A stretch of DNA of 6,640 nucleotides, from positions 1 to 6,640 of the forward strand of contig CAIRYE010000007.1 in NCBI GenBank assembly GCA_903882765.1, written 5' to 3'. The position numbers and the translations under genes were made by a program. Every line of letters starts with the position of its first letter. Positions within the stretch are counted from its first letter, which is position 1. The stretch is from an uncultured Anaerolineae bacterium (GTDB lineage: Bacteria; Chloroflexota; Anaerolineae; Anaerolineales; Villigracilaceae). The notes below the pieces were generated by a model that was not told where the DNA came from, did no database searches, and was given only the letters and a program-made list of their open reading frames with translations. Shown here one piece after another: positions 1-5,894 of this stretch.

Positions 1-1
1 C

Positions 2-1120
2 AAATTTGCCCCGGAATGTTATGCCGACCCCAATGTGTTCTACTGCCCCGAGGGTGTTCAGATCGTGCAGGTGGGTATCGTCCTCACCGCGGTCTTCGAG
101 ATCCTGGTGGGCTTGTTCATTATGAAGGTAGGCAAAAGCGCGCTGGATAAGGTGCTTCCTCCTATCATCACCGGCTCGATGGCGATCGTAATTGGTATCG
201 CGCTTGCCAATGCCGCCCTGGGAAACAGCGGTAACTGGGCTGCCCCCGAAGTTGCCACCGCCAGCTGGACCGTCGCTTTCATTACGATGATCGCCACTGT
301 CCTTTTCTCGGTGTACCTGCAAGGCAAAGGTCTGCTGGGAATGCTGCCGATCCTTTTTGGCGCTATCTTCGGCTATGTGGTGGCGATTCCTTTCGGTTTG
401 GTCAATTTCGCCCCGGTCGCGCAACATGCCTGGCTTGAACTTCCTAAATTCACGTTCCCGGCGTTCACCAATCCCGAAGCGTGGGGTATGGCGCTCAGTA
501 TTGCCCTCATTTTCATCGCTACCGTGCCCGAGAGTACCGCTCACTTGTATCAGATGAGCTTGTACATCGATGAACTGGCCGGCGAGATGGGACGCAAACC
601 TTACAACATCAAGGAAAAGATCGGCTTGAATTTGGTAGCTGATGGCGCGGATGACATTATCGTTGGTTTGATGGGCGGTTGCGCCGGAACCAATTATGGC
701 GAGAACAACTCGTTGATGGCGATCACCCGCAATTATTCCACGGCTGTTTTGATGACCGCTGGCGCGATGGCGATGGTGTTCGGCTTTTTTGGCAAGCTGG
801 TGGCTTTGGTGAATACCATGCCAGCGGCGGTGGTTGGCGGGCTGAGCATTTACCTGTTCGGTGTGATCGGTATGCAGGGTATCGCTTTGCTGCAATCTGA
901 AAAGGTCAACTTGTTTGACCCCAAGCAGTTGGCGGTAGGCGCGATCGTGTTGATCACCGGCATTGGCGGCAATCTTTCGCTGGCGAATGGCTTGTTCCCC
1001 TTCCAGATCCCTTACTTCTTCCCCAATGGTATTCCCGCTATCGTCTTTGCCGCTATCCTGGGCATCTCGATGAACTTGGTGTTCTTGGTGTTCAAGGCCC
1101 CCACCCGCGGCGCGAAATAG
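2..1120 (+). CDS. uraA: uracil permease, NCS2/UraA type (5' partial)
   Basis: Proton-coupled uracil importer in the cytoplasmic membrane, feeding the salvage route to UMP. The frame is open from base 2 (K-F-A-P-E-C...) with no stop, so the GTG at 35 is an internal valine codon and the true start lies before the window. About 372 residues remain. The three residues that bind uracil and protons in E. coli UraA (E241, H245, E290) have counterparts: Glu at 530-532 and His at 542-544 in VPESTAH, and Glu at 701-703 in NYGENNSLMAITRNYS, the NCS2 signature. If there are no indels, roughly 64 N-terminal residues are missing. Several hydrophobic segments are visible, including LPPIITGSMAIVIGIALA (TM5-like) and the GKLVALVNTMPAAVVGG region. 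The C-terminus ends in a short basic tail. A strong terminator follows 22 nt after the stop, so it is probably a separate unit from the pyr genes. Family assignment is secure; uracil rather than xanthine specificity is inferred from the motif and the neighbours. Confidence 0.93.
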   Translation, partial: KFAPECYADPNVFYCPEGVQIVQVGIVLTAVFEILVGLFIMKVGKSALDKVLPPIITGSMAIVIGIALANAALGNSGNWAAPEVATASWTVAFITMIATVLFSVYLQGKGLLGMLPILFGAIFGYVVAIPFGLVNFAPVAQHAWLELPKFTFPAFTNPEAWGMALSIALIFIATVPESTAHLYQMSLYIDELAGEMGRKPYNIKEKIGLNLVADGADDIIVGLMGGCAGTNYGENNSLMAITRNYSTAVLMTAGAMAMVFGFFGKLVALVNTMPAAVVGGLSIYLFGVIGMQGIALLQSEKVNLFDPKQLAVGAIVLITGIGGNLSLANGLFPFQIPYFFPNGIPAIVFAAILGISMNLVFLVFKAPTRGAK

Positions 1121-1141
1121 TTGTTTTTGAAGGTTCGAAGT

Positions 1142-1178
1142 GGATTGGATGGGTTTTGCCTGTCCAATCCCTTTTTTT
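1142..1178 (+). terminator. intrinsic terminator after the uracil permease
   Basis: GGATTGGA (1142-1149) is perfectly complementary to TCCAATCC (1163-1170). The stem can extend inward by two G-U wobbles and two G-C pairs (1150-1153 with 1159-1162), closing a 5-nt loop. A run of seven T residues follows directly (1172-1178). This is the canonical Rho-independent arrangement. It sits between the permease stop and the pyrC promoter, so it should isolate the two units. No competing antiterminator or PyrR-binding element was found. Confidence 0.88.
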
Positions 1179-1183
1179 GCCTG

Positions 1184-1212
1184 CAGTCAGAATGCGATAA
1201 AAATCTTATAAT
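1184..1212 (+). promoter_or_regulatory. probable sigma70-type promoter for the pyr operon
   Basis: A perfect -10 box TATAAT lies at 1207-1212. With a 17-nt spacer the -35 position is CAGTCA (1184-1189), which matches TTGACA at only three of six bases, so the -35 is weak. There is no TGn extended -10. Transcription would start near 1219-1220, only about five bases before the pyrC ATG. The placement directly downstream of a terminator and upstream of the first gene of a tight cluster supports it, but it is a sequence-only prediction. Confidence 0.6.
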
Positions 1213-1224
1213 AAAGAAAAGATT

Positions 1225-2313
1225 ATGATTCGATTACCCGGCTTGATAGACCCCCATGTACACTTGCGCGAACCAGGCGCCACCCATAAAGAAGATTTCG
1301 ATAGCGGCACGGCTTCCGCGCTGGCGGGGGGCGTTACCATGGTGCTGGCGATGCCCAATACCAAGCCGCCCGTTTTTGATGAGGAAACGCTGCGAGTGGC
1401 GTTGGATGCCGGCCGGCAAAAGGCACGCTGCGATTACGCTCAGTTCATTGGTGCCGGCCCGGGCAACGCCGCTGAGGCAGCCCGCTTGGCACCGCAAACC
1501 GCCGGCCTAAAAATGTACTTGGATAGCACCTTTGGCGAGCTACGCCTGGACGACATGACCTTGTGGATGGAGCATTTTGCCAAATGGCCGGGGATCACCC
1601 CCATCGTTACCCACAGCGAGAGCCGCAGCATGGCCGCCGCTCTGCTGATGGCGCAAATGTACGATAAGCCGATCCATATCGCTCACATTTCTTTAAAGGA
1701 AGAGATCCTTCTGATACGAGCGGCCCGTGAAAAAGGGATCAAGGTGACCTGCGAGGTGTGCCCGCACCATTTGTTTTTGGCGGATGGGGCGATCCCGCTG
1801 ACCAGCGCCGGCAATTGCTGCGAAGACGGCCTGCCCGATGGCCGCAGCCAGGTGCGCCCACGCCTTGCCACCCCACAAGATGCCCAAGCCTTATGGGAGA
1901 ACCTAGACGCGATCGATTGTTTTGCCACCGATCACGCCCCCCATACCTTAGCTGAAAAAGATAGCCCCACCCCTCCACCCGGTTTCCCCGGTGTTGAGAC
2001 GATGCTGCCGCTGTTGTACACCGCCGTGAAAGAGGGCCGTTTGACCCTTGAGCAGCTGTTAGAAAAAAGCGTGACCAACCCACGGAAGATCTTTAAGCTG
2101 CCTGAGCAGGCAGAAACCTGGGTTGACTTTGACGAGACAGATACCTACGAGATCCATGCCAGCGAGCTGCATAGCCGATGCGGATGGACGCCGTATGAAA
2201 ATTGGAAAGTGACCGGCCGCGTGCGCCGCGTGGTTCTGCGCGGGCAGGAAGCCTACCGCGATGGAAACGTACTGGCCGCGCCTGGCTATGGCAAGAATAT
2301 TCGAGAAAATTAA
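1225..2313 (+). CDS. pyrC: dihydroorotase, CAD-like
   Basis: Cytosolic zinc amidohydrolase interconverting N-carbamoyl-L-aspartate and dihydroorotate, the third step of UMP synthesis. 362 residues. Metal ligands: H11 and H13 (HVH), carboxylated lysine K96 (GLKMYL), H130 (VTHSE), H154 (HIAHIS), D236 (ATDHAPH). Substrate-binding candidates: R15, N45, R211 and H240, plus flexible-loop T102-F103. These align with recalled human CAD numbering at a constant offset of 1460 up to E177 and 1450 from R211, showing a roughly 10-residue insertion near 190-206. The Cys that precedes the last His ligand in CAD (C1613) is Ala153 here. HxH lies only 11 residues from the start, so the N-terminal beta-domain segment of Bacillus-type enzymes is lacking. 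The start is fixed by an in-frame TAA at 1198-1200 and no other ATG. No Shine-Dalgarno is evident. It is the first gene of the operon, 27 nt before pyrB. Confidence 0.96.
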   Translation: MIRLPGLIDPHVHLREPGATHKEDFDSGTASALAGGVTMVLAMPNTKPPVFDEETLRVALDAGRQKARCDYAQFIGAGPGNAAEAARLAPQTAGLKMYLDSTFGELRLDDMTLWMEHFAKWPGITPIVTHSESRSMAAALLMAQMYDKPIHIAHISLKEEILLIRAAREKGIKVTCEVCPHHLFLADGAIPLTSAGNCCEDGLPDGRSQVRPRLATPQDAQALWENLDAIDCFATDHAPHTLAEKDSPTPPPGFPGVETMLPLLYTAVKEGRLTLEQLLEKSVTNPRKIFKLPEQAETWVDFDETDTYEIHASELHSRCGWTPYENWKVTGRVRRVVLRGQEAYRDGNVLAAPGYGKNIREN

Positions 2314-2329
2314 GACCCCCATTCAAAAA

Positions 2330-2335
2330 AGGAGA
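2330..2335 (+). promoter_or_regulatory. ribosome binding site of pyrB
   Basis: AGGAGA ends 5 nt before the ATG at 2341. It is the clearest Shine-Dalgarno in the window and confirms that pyrB is translated independently, although it lies in frame with pyrC. By contrast pyrC, pyrF and the genes after pyrE have weak or no such motif. Confidence 0.8.
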
Positions 2336-2340
2336 TTCAC

Positions 2341-3324
2341 ATGCCCTCAACTTCTAACAATCCGCACCTGCCCTTTGGTGAGAATAAGAACGCGCCGTGG
2401 TACGGAAAGGATATCCTTTCGGTAAAGCAATTTGACCGACCCAATTTGGAGTATGTCTTTGGTGTTGCACACGAGATGCGCGGCATGGTAGAGCGGGTAG
2501 GCACCTTTGATTTGCTCAAGGGGAAGATCCTGGCGAACTTGTTCTACGAACCTTCTACCCGTACCTCATCTTCTTTTACCGCCGCCATGGAGCGGTTGGG
2601 CGGCAGCGTGATCCCGATCAACGAGGTGAAGTACTCCTCTGTTTCGAAGGGGGAAAGCCTTGCTGATACCGTGCGCACCTTGGAATGCTACACCGATGTG
2701 ATCGTGTTGCGCCACCCCGAAACCGGCGCCGCCGCTATCGCGGCTAAGGCGGCACGAAAGCCTATCATCAACGCCGGCGATGGTGTTGGCGAACACCCCA
2801 CCCAAGCGCTGCTCGATACCTTTACCATCTTCGAAGAATTGGGCCTTGAAACCATCGATGGTAAGACCATCACCATGCTGGGCGATCTGAAATACGGCCG
2901 AACCGTGCACTCACTGGCGCGGCTGGCTTCGATGTACAACGTCAAACTCAATTACGTTTCGCCCGAGATCCTGCGTATGCCCGAGGCTGTGATGGAAGAA
3001 GTGAAGGCCAAGGGTGTGGCACAGGCGGAGTATCGCTCCTTAGAGCAAGTTTTGCCCGAGACCGATGTGCTGTATGTGACCCGTGTTCAGAAAGAACGTT
3101 TTGAGAACCCGGAAGATTATGACAAAGTGAAAGGCGCTTATGTGATCGATCCTGAGATCATGAAGGCCGCTAAAAAAGAGATGATCGTAATGCACCCTCT
3201 GCCCCGTGTTGGCGAGATCAGCCCCGATTTTGATGATGATCCCCGTGCCGCTTATTTCCGTCAGATGGAGTATGGCTTGTACGTGAGAATGGCGTTGCTT
3301 GCCATGGTTTTGGGCAAGGCGTAG
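2341..3324 (+). CDS. pyrB: aspartate carbamoyltransferase catalytic chain, CAD-like
   Basis: Condenses carbamoyl phosphate with L-aspartate to carbamoyl-aspartate, the committed step; acts as a cytosolic trimer. 327 residues with all hallmark motifs: carbamoyl-phosphate loop STRTS (72-76), SKGES with K103 (equivalent to E. coli K84), RHP at R124, HPTQ with H152 and Q155, YGRTVHS with R187, RVQKER at 248-253 (R248 and Q250 for aspartate), and HPLPR with L287-P288. The first 20 or so residues are a polar extension; from about residue 20 (WYGKDILSVKQF) the sequence follows the animal CAD ATCase domain closely, including SSSF, INAGDGVGEHPTQALLD and DPRAAYFRQ. No pyrI regulatory chain is present in the window, so E. 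coli-style CTP/ATP control is not supported here. A strong ribosome binding site precedes the ATG. Assignment is essentially certain. Confidence 0.98.
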   Translation: MPSTSNNPHLPFGENKNAPWYGKDILSVKQFDRPNLEYVFGVAHEMRGMVERVGTFDLLKGKILANLFYEPSTRTSSSFTAAMERLGGSVIPINEVKYSSVSKGESLADTVRTLECYTDVIVLRHPETGAAAIAAKAARKPIINAGDGVGEHPTQALLDTFTIFEELGLETIDGKTITMLGDLKYGRTVHSLARLASMYNVKLNYVSPEILRMPEAVMEEVKAKGVAQAEYRSLEQVLPETDVLYVTRVQKERFENPEDYDKVKGAYVIDPEIMKAAKKEMIVMHPLPRVGEISPDFDDDPRAAYFRQMEYGLYVRMALLAMVLGKA

Positions 3325-3331
3325 ATCATCC

Positions 3332-4153
3332 ATGGAGAGCTTTTTTACCTTTTTGGAACGACGTGTGGATGATTGCTCCTCGCTGCTTTGTGTAGGTTTA
3401 GACCCGCACAAGGCGGATTTAGAGCAGAACAACGCCCTAAGCGCGCTCAAGTTTAGCCTAAACCTAGTGAAAAAGACCGCCCCCTATGCGGCCGCCTTCA
3501 AGCCCAATGCCGCCTTCTTCGAACAGTTTGGCGCGGACGGGTGGAAAGCCTTGGAGGAAGTGGTGCAAGCCGTACAAGAGCAATCGGATCGGCTGGGGTC
3601 GAAGATCTTGGTGGTGCTTGATGCCAAGCGCGGTGATATTTCGTCCACCGCCGAGGCGTATGCCATCTCAGCGTTCAAGACCCTAAAAGCTGATTGCATT
3701 ACCCTCAACCCTTACCTTGGCAAAGATTCGATCGACCCATTCATCGCCGAGCCCGAGAAGGGCGTGTTTTTGCTGTGTAAAACCAGCAATCCTGGCAGCG
3801 GCGATCTTCAGGACCTGCCCTTGCAGAGCGGCGAGCTGCTCTATGAGCATGTGGCAGGCTTGGCGGGGCAGTGGAACACCAAGAACAACATCGGTTTGGT
3901 AGTTGGCGCAACCCAGCCCGAAGCGATGAAGCGCGTTCGCAAGGTAAACCCGAGCGCTTGGTTATTAGCTCCGGGCGTAGGCGCTCAGGGCGGTGATCTC
4001 GAAAGCGCGTTGCGTGCCGGACTTCGACCGGATGGTAAAGGAGTGCTCCTGCCTGTATCACGCGCCATATCACGCGCGGCGGATGTTGCCCTTGCCGCGG
4101 CGAATCTGCGGGATGAAGTAATGGCGGTTACCCGAGCGATCCAACATCCATAA
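3332..4153 (+). CDS. pyrF: orotidine 5'-phosphate decarboxylase, subfamily 2
   Basis: Decarboxylates OMP to UMP, the last step of the pathway. 273 residues with a TIM-barrel pattern: GLDP (D24), FKPN (K58), catalytic DAKRGDI (D97, K99, D102; the Asp-Lys-Asp array), NPYLG (126-130), VGATQPE (191-197), APGVGAQGGD (213-222) and PVSRA with the probable phosphate-binding R244. Length and the KPN and DAKRGD motifs match the longer bacterial form (as in mycobacteria and myxobacteria), not the E. coli or human UMPS form. The start is the ATG at 3332, 7 nt after the pyrB stop; an upstream in-frame TTG at 3299 would add 11 residues overlapping pyrB and gives no motif. The ribosome binding site is weak (AAGG about 12 nt upstream), suggesting coupling to pyrB. 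The segment 4056-4077 carries a small tandem repeat just after the phosphate loop. Confidence 0.96.
   Translation: MESFFTFLERRVDDCSSLLCVGLDPHKADLEQNNALSALKFSLNLVKKTAPYAAAFKPNAAFFEQFGADGWKALEEVVQAVQEQSDRLGSKILVVLDAKRGDISSTAEAYAISAFKTLKADCITLNPYLGKDSIDPFIAEPEKGVFLLCKTSNPGSGDLQDLPLQSGELLYEHVAGLAGQWNTKNNIGLVVGATQPEAMKRVRKVNPSAWLLAPGVGAQGGDLESALRAGLRPDGKGVLLPVSRAISRAADVALAAANLRDEVMAVTRAIQHP
4056..4077 (+). repeat. short direct repeat inside pyrF
   Basis: TATCACGCGC occurs at 4056-4065 and again at 4068-4077, a 12-base period. It is in frame and encodes the doubled S-R-A of VSRAISRAAD, right after the expected phosphate-binding arginine. Being a multiple of three, it keeps the reading frame. It is probably a small in-frame duplication and not a regulatory element. 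Confidence 0.5.
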
Positions 4154-4158
4154 ACTAC

Positions 4159-4163
4159 AAGGA
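4159..4163 (+). promoter_or_regulatory. ribosome binding site of pyrE
   Basis: AAGGA lies 6 nt before the ATG at 4170, inside the 16-nt gap after the pyrF stop. It supports the chosen pyrE start over the next in-frame candidates. Confidence 0.7.
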
Positions 4164-4169
4164 ATAAAA

Positions 4170-4778
4170 ATGAATGAATCCTTAAAAACACAACTGATCG
4201 ATGGGCTGCTCGTAAGCGGCTCGATCAAGTTTGGTGAGTTTACTCTAAAGAGTGGGCTAAAATCACCTATCTATATCGACCTGCGCAACATCATCACCTT
4301 CCCCGCCTTGCTTCGCGCGGTGGGCGAGGCGTACCTGCCGCTGTTGGCGAACCTAAAATTTGATCGCCTAGCCGGCTTGCCTTACGCCGCCATCCCCATC
4401 GCCACCGCCATTAGCTTGGCTGGCAACTACCCAATGATCTATCCTCGCAAGGAAGTGAAGGAGTATGGCACCAAGGCCGAGATCGAAGGACAATACAAGG
4501 CTGGCGAAACAGCGGTGGTGATCGATGATCTTGCCACCACTGGCGGCAGTAAGTTTGAGGCGATCGATAAACTAACCGCGGCTGGCTTGAAGGTGAGTGA
4601 TGTGGTGGTGTTGGTGGACCGGGAAAGCGGGGCGAAAGAAGGCTTGGCGGAAGTGAATGTTGTGATGCATTCCGTGCTCACCATCAGCGAAATGTTGGAC
4701 CATTGGCAAAAGAACGGCGCGGTGGATGCAGCCTTGATCGAAGCTACACGCGCTTTTTTGGCTGGGTCGAGAAAGTAA
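4170..4778 (+). CDS. pyrE: orotate phosphoribosyltransferase
   Basis: Transfers ribose-5-phosphate from PRPP to orotate, giving OMP, which PyrF from the gene just upstream decarboxylates. 202 residues, normal for a monofunctional OPRT that works as a dimer. Motifs: FTLKSG with K27, PIYIDLR (33-39), GLPYAAIPIAT (69-79), the catalytic loop RKEVKEYGTK (93-102) with its lysines reaching over the neighbouring active site, and the PRPP signature VVIDDLATTGG (116-126). The KFGEFTLKSGL, SPIYIDLR, PYAAIPIAT, RKEVKEYGTK and DRESG stretches resemble the OPRT domain of human UMP synthase more than E. coli PyrE. The gene order pyrF-pyrE is the reverse of the domain order of animal UMPS. It ends 5 nt before the Nudix gene. 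Confidence 0.97.
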   Translation: MNESLKTQLIDGLLVSGSIKFGEFTLKSGLKSPIYIDLRNIITFPALLRAVGEAYLPLLANLKFDRLAGLPYAAIPIATAISLAGNYPMIYPRKEVKEYGTKAEIEGQYKAGETAVVIDDLATTGGSKFEAIDKLTAAGLKVSDVVVLVDRESGAKEGLAEVNVVMHSVLTISEMLDHWQKNGAVDAALIEATRAFLAGSRK

Positions 4779-4783
4779 ATTTG

Positions 4784-5422
4784 ATGGATCATGAAAAATG
4801 GTTGGCGTATGCCCGCGAGATCTATACCCTATCGCAATCGGGCCTCACTTATAACGCTAAGCCTTTTCATGAAGATGAAGATGCTTTTGATATTGAGCGC
4901 TATAGACGCTTGCAAGAGATCAGCGCTGAGATCATAGCCCAGCATAGCATGCTCGCTACCGAAGAAGTGATGTCAACCTTCGCGATGCAGCGCGGCTACC
5001 CCACTCCCAAGGTGGATGTACGCGGAGCGATCATTCAAAATGGCGAGATCCTGCTAGTGAAAGAGCTGGCGGATGGCCGTTGGTCTATGCCTGGCGGTTG
5101 GGCCGATATTGGTGAATCGGCGGCGGAGATGGTGATTCGCGAAGTGAAGGAAGAGAGCGGCTTTGACGTTAAGATCGATAGGCTAGTTGGCGTTTTTAAC
5201 AACAACAGATCTGAGCCGCGCGATCTCTTTCACGCTTACAAGCTGGTGTTTTTATGCACCATCATTGGCGGCGAGCCACGGGGCAGCTATGAGACATTGC
5301 AGGTCGGCTTTTTCCCACTGCGGGAACTACCTATATTATCTACCTCGCGAACCAACCAACGCATCTTGGATGAAGTGATGGCACACTACAACAACCCAAG
5401 CCGAACGGCGTTTTATGAATGA
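4784..5422 (+). CDS. Nudix hydrolase with N-terminal helical domain
   Basis: 212 residues. The Nudix box is perfect: G105-x5-E111-x7-R119-E120-V-K-E123-E124-S-G-F127, the magnesium-binding site of pyrophosphohydrolases acting on nucleoside diphosphates linked to another group. Residues 1-60 or so, rich in acidic and aromatic residues (WLAYAREIYTLSQSGL, then FDIERYRRLQEI), match the pattern of the N-terminal domain that precedes Nudix in ADP-ribose or CDP-choline pyrophosphatase-like proteins such as Bacillus CDP-Chase. Substrate cannot be read from sequence; a pyrimidine nucleotide derivative is suggested only by the operon. The ATG at 4784 is 5 nt after the pyrE stop. A longer in-frame version from 4703 would run inside pyrE and encode a non-conserved leader, so it was rejected. 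The ribosome binding site is weak. The 3' end overlaps the next gene by 8 nt (ATGAATGA). Confidence 0.88.
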   Translation: MDHEKWLAYAREIYTLSQSGLTYNAKPFHEDEDAFDIERYRRLQEISAEIIAQHSMLATEEVMSTFAMQRGYPTPKVDVRGAIIQNGEILLVKELADGRWSMPGGWADIGESAAEMVIREVKEESGFDVKIDRLVGVFNNNRSEPRDLFHAYKLVFLCTIIGGEPRGSYETLQVGFFPLRELPILSTSRTNQRILDEVMAHYNNPSRTAFYE

Positions 5423-5894
5423 TCTGGTTGAAAAAAAGATCACCTTCGAGGCGGTCATTTTGGATCCTGGCGGCCCGGGTGCTTACGTAGAGATCCCATT
5501 CGATATTGAAGCCATCTTCGGGAAAAAGAAGGTGAAGATCGTAGCGGATATTGAAGGGCAGCCTTACCGCGGCAGCATTCAGCGCATGGGCAGCGAGCGC
5601 CATATCCTGATCATTGTGAAAGAAATACGGCAAAAGATCGGGAAAGGGTTTGGAGATGTGGTGCGGGTGAGTTTGTGGGAAGACACAGAACCACGCGTTG
5701 TTGAAATACCGGCGGAGCTAACCGCCTTGTTTGAACAGGACAAGGCCGCGCTGGCGGAATTTATAGCAATGGCTTATACCCACCAACGAGAGTATGCCAA
5801 GCATATAACCGAAGCGATACAACCAGAAACGCGCGCGCGACGAGCCGCAAAGGTGTTGCGGCAAATTAGAGAAAAGACAGGCAAAGCAGAATGA
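5415..5894 (+). CDS. DUF1905 / YdeI-OmdA family protein
   Basis: 159 residues, cytosolic by appearance, with no signal peptide or membrane segment. Residues about 8-90 (ITFEAVIL, then GAYVEIPFDIEAIFG, then GQPYRGSIQRMG, then IRQKIGKGFGDVVRVSL) fit the small beta-barrel DUF1905 domain. Residues about 95-155 (IPAELTALFEQDKAA, then YTHQREYAKHI, then PETRARRAAKVLRQI) fit the helical YdeI/OmpD-associated domain. Biochemical function is unknown; the family has been loosely linked to stress or bacteriocin protection. Its start overlaps the Nudix stop by 8 nt and its stop overlaps the pyrD start by 4 nt (ATGA), so its translation is probably coupled to both. No Shine-Dalgarno precedes the ATG, consistent with coupling. 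Whether it has a pyrimidine role is open; position alone suggests co-expression. Confidence 0.82.
   Translation: MNDLVEKKITFEAVILDPGGPGAYVEIPFDIEAIFGKKKVKIVADIEGQPYRGSIQRMGSERHILIIVKEIRQKIGKGFGDVVRVSLWEDTEPRVVEIPAELTALFEQDKAALAEFIAMAYTHQREYAKHITEAIQPETRARRAAKVLRQIREKTGKAE

Noticed and set aside
35..37. GTG as a start codon for the permease
   Set aside because: The frame is open to the window edge upstream, and the protein from here lacks the first membrane segments of NCS2 transporters, so this is an internal valine of a truncated gene.
1121..1224. PyrR-type RNA-binding loop or uracil riboswitch before pyrC
   Set aside because: No sequence resembling the PyrR-binding consensus (UCCnGnGAGG-like) and no antiterminator partner for the hairpin were found, and the likely promoter lies downstream of the hairpin.
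1739..2083. 114-codon minus-strand open frame opposite pyrC
   Set aside because: It is antisense to the metal-binding half of pyrC and has low-complexity, Arg/Gly-rich content typical of shadow frames.
3299..3331. Upstream TTG start for pyrF, giving 11 extra residues
   Set aside because: The extension overlaps the end of pyrB in another frame and reads as an arbitrary basic leader; the ATG at 3332 gives the normal family N-terminus.
3040..3450. 136-codon open frame on the minus strand across the pyrB-pyrF junction
   Set aside because: It is antisense to two genes with complete catalytic motifs, has no recognisable domain and no ribosome binding site; it is a by-product of codon composition.
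4703..4783. Longer start for the Nudix protein inside pyrE
   Set aside because: The 27 extra residues overlap conserved pyrE coding sequence and show no family similarity; the ATG at 4784 begins exactly where the N-terminal domain pattern starts.
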